This document shows, in pieces, positions 57,926 through 64,000 of a DNA stretch of 64,000 nt. Source of the DNA: Tychonema sp. LEGE 06208. Its GTDB lineage: Bacteria; Cyanobacteriota; Cyanobacteriia; Cyanobacteriales; Microcoleaceae. The stretch's first letter is position 1. Each line of letters starts with the position of its first letter. The stretch spans positions 1 to 64,000 of the forward strand of contig NZ_JADEWT010000014.1 in NCBI RefSeq assembly GCF_015207505.1. The letters are read 5' to 3'. The notes under the pieces are model-generated. The model saw only the letters and a program-made list of their open reading frames with translations, made no database searches and was not told where the DNA came from. The position numbers were made by a program, and so were the translations under genes.

Positions 57926-58750
57926 ATGCGATCGACCAGACCCCGGAAACAGTTTGCTCAACATTGGCTCAAAAGCGAGAAAGCCTTAGATAGGATTGTC
58001 AAAGCAGCGAATTTGGATGGTTCTCGCGTCCTGGAAATCGGGCCGGGCACTGGGATTCTGACTCGGCGCTTGCTGCCGGAGGCTGAGTCTGTTGTTGCGG
58101 TGGAGATCGATCGAGATTTGTGCCTAAAACTAGCCAAGCAACTAGGCAAAACCGACAACTTTTTACTGCTACAGGGCGATTTTTTGGAAATAAACTTAGA
58201 TGCTGAACTAACAGCCTTTCCAAAATTCCAAAATCCCAATAAAGTTGTTGCCAACATTCCCTATAATATCACCGGCCCGATCCTGCAAAAACTGCTGGGA
58301 ACGATATCTGCGCCTGCTGCTAAACCCTTTGATTCGATCGTGCTGTTAGTGCAGAAAGAAGTCGCCCAAAGACTTTACGCTAAACCGGGTTCTACAGCTT
58401 TTGGCGCTTTGTCGGTGCGGGTACAATATTTAGCAGAATGCGAGTTAGTTTGTGATGTGCCTTCTAGAGATTTTTATCCGCCTCCAAAAGTCGATTCTGC
58501 CGTGGTGCGGCTGCGTCCTAGACAGATAGAAACTACGGCTGTTAATCCACGCTATTTAGAGACTTTATTGAAGTTGGGATTTGGCAGCAAGCGCAAGATG
58601 CTGCGAAATAATTTGAAAGGGGCTGTGGATTTAGATAAGCTCGTTCAATTGTTAGAAAATTTACAGATAAATCCTCAATCTCGCGCTGAAGATTTGAGCG
58701 TGGATCAATGGGTAAATTTGAGCAATAATTTGTTTTCGGATGACCACTGA
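57926..58750 (+). CDS. rsmA: 16S rRNA dimethyladenosine transferase
   Basis: RsmA (KsgA) dimethylates two adjacent adenosines near the 3' end of 16S rRNA during small-subunit maturation. The 274-residue protein starts RPRKQFAQHWLKSEKALDRI; motif I is VLEIGPGTGILTRRLL near residue 35, and the catalytic NIPYNITGPILQKLL is near 110. VPSRDFYPPPKVDSAVVRL is the family's C-terminal signature. It precedes ispE as in many bacteria; the 280-base gap holds an inverted-repeat element. Confidence 0.97.
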   Translation: MRSTRPRKQFAQHWLKSEKALDRIVKAANLDGSRVLEIGPGTGILTRRLLPEAESVVAVEIDRDLCLKLAKQLGKTDNFLLLQGDFLEINLDAELTAFPKFQNPNKVVANIPYNITGPILQKLLGTISAPAAKPFDSIVLLVQKEVAQRLYAKPGSTAFGALSVRVQYLAECELVCDVPSRDFYPPPKVDSAVVRLRPRQIETTAVNPRYLETLLKLGFGSKRKMLRNNLKGAVDLDKLVQLLENLQINPQSRAEDLSVDQWVNLSNNLFSDDH

Positions 58751-58761
58751 CCAATCACTAA

Positions 58762-58896
58762 TGATATCATATTCGGTAGATTAATAACAAAAATGTTTGG
58801 TTCGTAGTGCGGAATGCGAGTCCGCAACTTGGATCGGACTCGCATTCCGCACTACGAACTAATTTTAGCTCGATAGACCGACCGGACGTGATATGA
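58762..58896. mobile_element. Inverted-repeat shell carrying a perfect 25-bp GTAGTGCGG hairpin
   Basis: Ends TGATATCATATTCGGT and ACCGGACGTGATATGA are an imperfect inverted pair of the family at 44904 and 62315. Inside, 58800-58824 (GTTCGTAGTGCGGAATGCGA...) and 58835-58859 are perfect complements of 25 bp with a 10-base loop. It lies between rsmA and ispE and could form a large hairpin in the mRNA. Confidence 0.7.
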
Positions 58897-59029
58897 CTGC
58901 TGACTAATGACCAATAACTAATGACTGCCGATCCTGCATAATATTTCCTTTGAGTTGTGAGAAAATGGACTCGGACTGGTATCAATTAATTTCAACCAGG
59001 TGTTTCTTTCACCTGCGGCTTAATTACCT

Positions 59030-60007
59030 ATGCGTTCATATTCTCTCCTAGCTTCAGCAAAAATCAATCTGTATTTGGAAATAATAGGCGATCGCCCCGA
59101 CGGATATCACGAACTGGCGATGGTACTTCAAAGCATAGATTTGGCCGATCGAATTGACTTGCGCGCGATTGGTACCGACACGATTCGCGTGCGTTGCGAT
59201 CACCCGCAAGTTCCTCCTGACAAAAATAATTTGGCTTACCGGGCGGCGGATTTGCTGGCGCAGCAATTCCCCGATGCTTTGGCAAAATACGGCGGAGTCG
59301 AGATTGCGATTCACAAGCAGATTCCGGTGGCGGCGGGGCTCGCCGGCGGTTCTGCAAATGCGGCTGCGGTTTTAGTCGGGATGGATTTGCTTTGGCAATT
59401 GGGACTCACTCAGTCGGAGTTGCAAGAGTTGGGGGGAACTTTGGGTTCGGATGTGCCTTTTTGCATTGGTGGAGGTACGGCTTTGGCAACTGGTCGCGGG
59501 GATAAACTGTCGCCACTGCCGGATTTGGGAGGTTTTTCTGTGGTGCTGGCGAAGTACCGCAATCTCAGTATTTCTACGGCATGGTCGTATCAAACTTATC
59601 GCCAGCAGTTCAGTAGTTCCTATTGTGGATCGGAGGATTTGGACTGTCGCCGGGAACGGCTGCACTCGGGGCCGATGGTGGGGGCGATCGCCCAAAAAGA
59701 TCGATCGAAAATTGGTCAATTGCTGCACAACGATTTAGAAAAAGTGGCTTTACCCGTGTACCCGCAGGTGTTGCAGTTGCGGGAAGCATTTGAGTCGGCG
59801 GGGGTTTTGGGAACGATGATGTCGGGTTCCGGGCCGACGGTGTTTGCACTCTGCGAGTCTCAAGAGCAGGCTCAGCAGATTGTGGAACGGGTGAAAAGTG
59901 CGATCGCTTCTCCCGATTTGGATTTTTGGGTAGCAAATTTTAGCAATACTGGGATTCGGATTTGTTCGGAGGGAAACGATACAAAACCGCCGATTGCGAG
60001 GGTGTAA
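59030..60007 (+). CDS. ispE: 4-diphosphocytidyl-2-C-methyl-D-erythritol kinase
   Basis: IspE phosphorylates CDP-methylerythritol in the MEP pathway that feeds carotenoid, chlorophyll-phytol and quinone synthesis. The 325-residue protein shows AKINLYLEIIGDRPDGYHEL at the start (substrate-binding), PVAAGLAGGSANAAAVLVGM near 97 (GHMP ATP loop), GSDVPFCIGGGTALATGRG near 140 and MSGSGPTVFAL near 264. Length is normal for cyanobacteria. The order rsmA-ispE-DUF3082 is shared with other cyanobacteria, so the three may be an ancestral operon. Confidence 0.97.
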   Translation: MRSYSLLASAKINLYLEIIGDRPDGYHELAMVLQSIDLADRIDLRAIGTDTIRVRCDHPQVPPDKNNLAYRAADLLAQQFPDALAKYGGVEIAIHKQIPVAAGLAGGSANAAAVLVGMDLLWQLGLTQSELQELGGTLGSDVPFCIGGGTALATGRGDKLSPLPDLGGFSVVLAKYRNLSISTAWSYQTYRQQFSSSYCGSEDLDCRRERLHSGPMVGAIAQKDRSKIGQLLHNDLEKVALPVYPQVLQLREAFESAGVLGTMMSGSGPTVFALCESQEQAQQIVERVKSAIASPDLDFWVANFSNTGIRICSEGNDTKPPIARV

Positions 60008-60212
60008 CTCGCAGGTGGTGCGATCGCGATCGCCCTAATTGGCCAATTAGGGCGATCGAGTCCGATCTATCTAACTTTGCGTAGAGTCTATTGAGATAGA
60101 AGAACTGATAAAATGGCATGAAACACGGATTTTAGTTTGGTTAATTCACCAAAAATCTAAAATCTTATACTTGTTCTGAGTGAAGTCGAAGAATCTAAAA
60201 TCTCAAATCGCC

Positions 60213-60566
60213 ATGACTGATTTAACTAATCCAAATTCTACTTCTCAACCTCTAAATTCTGCTGGGGATGCAGCGCCCGCATCTGGGCGACAGCCTACAG
60301 TTTTGCGGTGCATAACGGGTTCCCTAATCGCAAGCGCGTTAACTTTTGCTTTGTATTCGCTAACTATGTCGATCGCTCTAAGTTTTGCTAGCAAGCCGGT
60401 GCAGTCCAGCAATATTGCTGTGCTTAAAATTAGTGTCGCCGTGCGAACTTTGGTAGTGGGAATGACGGCTTTGGGTATGGGCGTATTTGGACTGGCGGCT
60501 GTCGGTTTGATGCTGCTGGGTTTGCAAATTTGGATTCAAAAATTGGGGAAAAAACCCACAGTTTGA
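60213..60566 (+). CDS. DUF3082 membrane protein
   Basis: The 117-residue protein has a hydrophilic lead of about 30 residues and two membrane helices (LIASALTFALYSLTMSIAL and TLVVGMTALGMGVFGLAAVG). This matches DUF3082, a small cyanobacterial and plant-related family often found next to ispE. Function is unknown. ATG 60213 is chosen over an upstream in-frame GTG-like start because the residues before it (KSKNLKSQ) come from AATCTAAAATC repeat sequence. Confidence 0.82.
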   Translation: MTDLTNPNSTSQPLNSAGDAAPASGRQPTVLRCITGSLIASALTFALYSLTMSIALSFASKPVQSSNIAVLKISVAVRTLVVGMTALGMGVFGLAAVGLMLLGLQIWIQKLGKKPTV

Positions 60567-60633
60567 AGTCTACAGGTTGAAACCATCGGGCCAAACAAAC
60601 TCTCGTCCCCCTCGCAAAAACTGAATAGTCAGA

Positions 60634-60743
60634 TAGAGCCTTTATCAGAAAGATGAGGTGCTGTCGGCCAAACCGGCCCAACCGGCCCGCGCAGGGCATT
60701 GGCCCGCGCAGGGCATACCTCACAACGCGATCGAACCGCTATA
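60634..60743. mobile_element. Mini-element ending in GAACCGCTATA just before the DUF488 gene
   Basis: Read in reverse, it starts TATAGCGGTTCGATCGCG, continues TTGTGAGGTATG, has CCTGCGCGGGCCAATG words like the copy at 35266, then CACCTCATC and ends near GGCTCTA. Its right end is seven bases from the DUF488 ATG, so it supplies that gene's leader. Confidence 0.55.
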
Positions 60744-60749
60744 GAAGCA

Positions 60750-61364
60750 ATGGAATTATTTACGATCGGACACTCCAATCAGAGTATTGAATCGTTTCTT
60801 TTGCTGCTGAAAAAACACGGAATAACAGCGGTTGCGGACGTGAGATCGCATCCTTTCAGCCGCTATTTACCTCATTTCAATAAATCAGAAATTACCGCTT
60901 TTTTGTCAGCAGCCCGCATTCAATATGTTTTTTTAGGCAAAGAGTTAGGTGCGAGACCGGAAGATTTAAGCTGTTATGATACTGAGGGTAAAGCTTTGTA
61001 CGATCGCATAGCAGCAACTCCTCTATTTTCCGCCGGAATTCAGCGCTTGCTCAAAGGCGCAGCCAATTATAAAATCAGTTTAATGTGTGCCGAAAAAGAC
61101 CCGATAACTTGTCATCGCACTATTTTAGTTTGCCACAAACTCAAAGCATTTAATTTGCAAATTAAGCACATTCTGTCCGATGGAACTTTAGAGTCGCACC
61201 AGGATTTAGAAGCAAGACTTTTGAGCAAGTTTAACCAAGCAAAAAACCACGAGCTGCCAATTCAGTTAAGCTTGTTTGAATTAGCACCTCAAGTTGATGA
61301 AATAGTTGATTTAGAAACAGCTTATTATCGTTACGGATTGACAAGGGCATATATCAGTAAATAA
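60750..61364 (+). CDS. DUF488 family protein
   Basis: The 204-residue protein matches DUF488: it begins ELFTIGHSNQSIESFLLLLK, then VADVRSHPFSRYLPHFNKSE, YVFLGKELGARPED and the conserved cysteine/histidine motif LMCAEKDPITCHR near residue 118. The family is found widely, sometimes near defence or DNA-modification genes, but function is not established. ATG 60750 is preceded by AGAAGCA and by the end of a mini-element; an upstream frame start at 60699 lies inside that element and is rejected. Confidence 0.9.
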   Translation: MELFTIGHSNQSIESFLLLLKKHGITAVADVRSHPFSRYLPHFNKSEITAFLSAARIQYVFLGKELGARPEDLSCYDTEGKALYDRIAATPLFSAGIQRLLKGAANYKISLMCAEKDPITCHRTILVCHKLKAFNLQIKHILSDGTLESHQDLEARLLSKFNQAKNHELPIQLSLFELAPQVDEIVDLETAYYRYGLTRAYISK

Positions 61365-61546
61365 GGCAATTATCGGCTATACATTCTTTATTTTTGATGA
61401 ATTATAGCAGCAACTCTTGACATTTCATACATTGGACAGTATCGTAGGGCGATCGGCGCGCACCATAGCGTTTAAAATTTTATTCTAGATTTAACGTTCT
61501 TCGTGGTATAATTCTTCGGCACTGTAGCAGAAAGGAGTGCTTTTTT

Positions 61547-62272
61547 ATGAAAGCAGAATTTTATTATGACTGTCACAGATATATTTGTAGTTTAGTTCAA
61601 GTTGATTTTGTCAAAGAATTAAAAATTAAAAATCATCAAGGTTTTGTGTTAGCTGTTAAGCAAGGCGAAAAGATTGGGCTTTTGGGAAAAAGTCGCCATA
61701 ATGCTAAACAAATTGATGTTTCTAAGCCGCATTTTTATAATGTGATTAAAGCAGCTATGAGCGCTTTGGAATTAGAAACGAGAAATGAGGTGATATTAGA
61801 GAGGAATCGCACGATTGCTGAGGGCGAAGATATGATTCAGCAGCAAAATCGAGAAATTCGTCTTTTGAATGAACAGCTGAGAATTCAAGCGACTAAAATT
61901 GAACAATTGTTAAGGGAAAATCAGCAGTTATCGGCGCAGCTTGTAGAGAAGGAAATTAGAGCAACTCAAATTATTCCAGCCATTGAGGAAGATTTGGCGG
62001 CGGAAATTGAGGATGGAATTGGAGAAGCTGAAATTAGTCAAGAAATTGATGATTTGCCGATTATAGATGCTGGGTTAGAGGTGCATTTAATCGAAAATCA
62101 GCAGGATTTGGAGGAGGTTGAGATAGCGGAAACAATCAGCGAGGGCGGTGTTGAAGTTGTTGATTTAGAAATCATAGAAGAAGTAGACGCTACATTAGAA
62201 GTTGCAGGAGGTGAAAGTGAAATTAAGCACCTAGCGAAAAGGGGTTCACAGAGAAGGAATAAAAAGAAATAA
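61547..62272 (+). CDS. Unknown protein with coiled coil and acidic tail
   Basis: The 241-residue protein is unrecognised. Residues 1-65 form a globular basic part (FYYDCHRYICSLVQVDF, GEKIGLLGKSRHNAKQIDV); residues 75-135 predict a coiled coil (EVILERNRTIAEGEDMIQQQ, LRIQATKIEQLLRENQQLSA); residues 140-225 are strongly acidic, and the end is basic (KRGSQRRNKKK). AGAAAGGAGTGC precedes the ATG with good spacing, so the frame is likely real. Composition is AT-rich compared with neighbours. It is alone on its transcript. Confidence 0.75.
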   Translation: MKAEFYYDCHRYICSLVQVDFVKELKIKNHQGFVLAVKQGEKIGLLGKSRHNAKQIDVSKPHFYNVIKAAMSALELETRNEVILERNRTIAEGEDMIQQQNREIRLLNEQLRIQATKIEQLLRENQQLSAQLVEKEIRATQIIPAIEEDLAAEIEDGIGEAEISQEIDDLPIIDAGLEVHLIENQQDLEEVEIAETISEGGVEVVDLEIIEEVDATLEVAGGESEIKHLAKRGSQRRNKKK

Positions 62273-62730
62273 TGACATTTTTTAATATTTTTTAATATTC
62301 AAAGGTTGGTTGTGTTATCAATTCCGGTTGCACCGTCAGGTGATTGTTGATTGTTGACTGTTGACTGTTGACTGTTGACTCGATTTTATTATTCCGATGC
62401 AACCGGAAACGATATGAGAACTTCACTCCTGAGATTTTTCTGATTACTTCTGTTCTCACTAAGTAAAAAGGCGCAAATAAACAGCACTGTGCAATGAAAT
62501 GTCAATCGCACGCTTCTCCTCAAGCCGAACTGCCTCCTGCGTGATGCCAAGGATAAATATTCGCGCCGATTTAGTGATAGCAATCCTCAATCAGTACAAA
62601 TATGTAGGATAGTGCCAAGAATGCCTGCCCGCAGCGATCGGGGTGGGTTTACCGGATCTATTTTTTTTATTTATAAATATTGGCGAAGCGAACTCCTACA
62701 GGAATCGCAACTAATTGAGCGGAGATGATA
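62273..62730. other. Intergenic region with an inverted-repeat element
   Basis: No gene is supported. The element at 62315-62417 takes up the first part. The minus-strand frame 62389-62583 has no motif. Confidence 0.6.
62315..62417. mobile_element. Inverted-repeat shell carrying a TGTTGAC heptamer array
   Basis: Left end TTATCAATTCCGGTTGCACC and right end GATGCAACCGGAAACGATAT are inverted repeats. TCAGGTGATT and CTCGATTTTATTATTC next to the ends match the element at 44904-45053. The centre is five TGTTGAC-type heptamers (about 62345-62380), identical in kind to the array at 49498. Confidence 0.75.
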
Positions 62731-63246
62731 TTATGCCATTTTTAGTCTGGCTTTTTCAGCTATCAGGTACTCCGGCACCCAAAATCGATCGACAGACATC
62801 AGAATAGCTACAGATATGAAAATATCAATATTCTCTCCCATTTCCTCAGTCGGCAACAAACCAAACAATTCGTCAAATTCCTTGACATCTGCTAAAATTT
62901 TATCAAAGTCCTTGACAAGTTCGTCCGGGTAGATGCCGTGAATTGCTCCATTATCTTCATAATAGGCTTCTTCGTCGGGGAAAAATTGTGACGGTTTGAG
63001 TTCTTCCAGCAGGTAATCTAGTTTTTGAAACTCTTCTTCCAAAACAATGGTGGCGATGTCTTCCCCGGCTTGCTGTAAGATAATTCGATCGCCCTTTTGC
63101 ATGACTCGTTTAATTATCTCGATCGCATTTTTGCAAAAATCCTCAACAGTTAAGCGAAAAAAAACCTCGCCACTGGCCAATTTTTCCCCCGCAGCATCGC
63201 CCGCAGCCAAATTTTGAGAATTATCTAGGGCGATCGGTAAAATCAC
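62731..63246 (-). CDS. Unknown acidic protein with a Phd/YefM-like segment
   Basis: The 171-residue protein is acidic. Residues 30-80 (EDFCKNAIEIIKRVMQKGDR, IILQQAGEDIATIVLEEEFQ) resemble in pattern the N-terminal part of Phd/YefM antitoxins, in which a basic helix is followed by the strand RIVLTRxGKPVAAIV. The rest (PDEEAYYEDNGAIHGIYPDE, VKDFDKILADVKEFDELFGL) is not recognised. No toxin gene is adjacent. The start uses the first ATG; no clear ribosome binding site. Confidence 0.65.
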   Translation of the reverse strand: MILPIALDNSQNLAAGDAAGEKLASGEVFFRLTVEDFCKNAIEIIKRVMQKGDRIILQQAGEDIATIVLEEEFQKLDYLLEELKPSQFFPDEEAYYEDNGAIHGIYPDELVKDFDKILADVKEFDELFGLLPTEEMGENIDIFISVAILMSVDRFWVPEYLIAEKARLKMA

Positions 63247-63404
63247 AGGTGCGATGGCTACGCCCCGGCTTGCGCCTACGAACTATTGTCACTAACATTA
63301 AATCCTTCAGTCATCAGCAATTCCCCAAGATAGGCATAATTGTTGAGAATATTGCACAATAGATCAAAATGTAAACATATAGCACCTACGTCTTTTTACC
63401 GCCG

Positions 63405-64000
63405 ATGAATAGCAGATTTCTCGATCGACTCCACCACCCCTCGCGCCCAGTCATCGTCTTCGACGGCGCCATGGGAACCAACCTGCAAGTCCAAAACCTC
63501 ACCGCAGAAGACTTCGGCGGCAAAGAATACGAAGGCTGTAACGAATATCTCGTGCACACCAAACCGGAAGCCGTCGCCACCGTGCACAGAGGATTCCTCG
63601 AAGCAGGCGCTGATGTCATCGAAACAGACACCTTCGGCGCTGCTTCCATCGTGCTCGCCGAATACGATTTAGCAGACAAAGCATATTATCTTAACAAAAC
63701 AGCGGCAGAACTTGCCAAGGGAATCGCCGCCGAATTTGACACGCCAGAAAAACCGAGATTTGTCGCAGGATCGATCGGGCCAGGCACCAAATTGCCAACC
63801 TTAGGACACATTGATTTCGACACGCTAACCGCCGCTTTTACCGAACAAGCAGAAGGACTTTATGACGGCGGCGTTGACTTATTTCTTGTCGAAACTTGTC
63901 AAGACGTGCTGCAAATTAAATCAGCATTAAATGCTATTGAAGAAGTATTTAAGAAAAAAGGTGCGCGGATTCCATTAATGGTATCAATCACAATGGAAGC
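63405..64000 (+). CDS. metH: Methionine synthase (cobalamin-dependent), N-terminal part, cut by the window edge
   Basis: MetH moves a methyl group from 5-methyltetrahydrofolate to homocysteine. The visible 198 codons are the start of the homocysteine-binding module: [20 protein letters not shown] near residue 14, [20 protein letters not shown] near 45, [14 protein letters not shown] near 64, [15 protein letters not shown] near 120 and [19 protein letters not shown] near 160. Zinc-binding cysteines and the folate, B12 and activation domains lie beyond the edge. Codon choice is GC-rich like rpoB. I saw no cobalamin or SAM/SAH riboswitch-like pattern in the 158 bases upstream. Confidence 0.96.
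   Translation, partial: MNSRFLDRLHHPSRPVIVFDGAMGTNLQVQNLTAEDFGGKEYEGCNEYLVHTKPEAVATVHRGFLEAGADVIETDTFGAASIVLAEYDLADKAYYLNKTAAELAKGIAAEFDTPEKPRFVAGSIGPGTKLPTLGHIDFDTLTAAFTEQAEGLYDGGVDLFLVETCQDVLQIKSALNAIEEVFKKKGARIPLMVSITME

Noticed and set aside
63247-63404. Cobalamin or SAH riboswitch before metH
   Set aside because: The space is short and no conserved B12-box or SAH-type pairing pattern is visible.

Overview
The window is a piece of a cyanobacterial chromosome. Evidence: RNA polymerase beta' is split into rpoC1 and rpoC2; there are two high-light-inducible (Hli/CAB-like) genes, a PsaK-like photosystem I subunit, a thioredoxin reductase-thioredoxin fusion (NTRC) and an ispE/DUF3082 pair; the palindrome GCGATCGC (HIP1) recurs throughout; and arrays of 7-bp repeats are frequent. 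Together these suggest a filamentous, repeat-rich cyanobacterium of the Microcoleus/Oscillatoria type (an inference; no 16S rRNA gene is present).

Layout. 1-1.3 kb: colliding insertion-sequence relics (transposase tail, truncated tnpB, intact IS607-type tnpA). 2.2-15.2 kb: the conserved block rpsT-tatD-rpoB-rpoC1-rpoC2, unusually interrupted between rpoB and rpoC1 by a decaying tandem-HNH endonuclease reading frame. 15.2-17.2 kb: repeats, a CheY-like receiver and a tnpB relic. 18.0-24.3 kb: type IIA topoisomerase subunit A, an ABC ATPase carrying an in-frame low-complexity insertion, a small hli gene and the principal sigma factor on the other strand. 26-28.9 kb: a minus-strand group with an AAA ATPase plus a DUF4276 (possibly TOPRIM-like) protein, a plausible defence pair, downstream of a dipeptide/nickel-type ABC permease. 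29.4-36 kb: NTRC, a phosphatase-methyltransferase fusion, an FGE-like protein, a GGDEF protein and a DUF427 protein. 36.8-44.4 kb: cation/proton antiporter, methyltransferase, Uma2 nuclease-like gene, broken lipase gene, Nudix hydrolase and a proline-rich TonB-like protein. 44.6-45.4 kb: an IS1-type relic invaded by miniature elements. 45.6-53.9 kb, all minus strand: a conserved unknown, a CHAT-FHA fusion, a Gfo/Idh/MocA oxidoreductase, gshB, grxC, a PEP-CTERM protein and hflX. 54.2-64 kb: hli, psaK, an SRPBCC protein, galK, rsmA, ispE, DUF3082, DUF488, two unknown proteins and the start of metH at the edge.

Most genes are housekeeping: transcription (beta, gamma, beta', sigma), DNA topology, redox control (NTRC, GshB, glutaredoxin) and photosynthetic protection. 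The unusual content lies in the spaces between them: at least three families of short inverted-repeat elements, a palindromic AGAAACCCGGTTTCT repeat often placed as a hairpin after genes, a 50-bp tandem unit present in opposite orientations on either side of the rpo cluster, and 7-bp arrays. The best candidates for new biology are the tandem-HNH gene inside the rpo cluster, the ATPase/DUF4276 pair, the CHAT-FHA protein, and miniature elements that share one inverted-repeat shell but carry different internal repeats. I recognised no tRNA, rRNA, CRISPR array or prophage.
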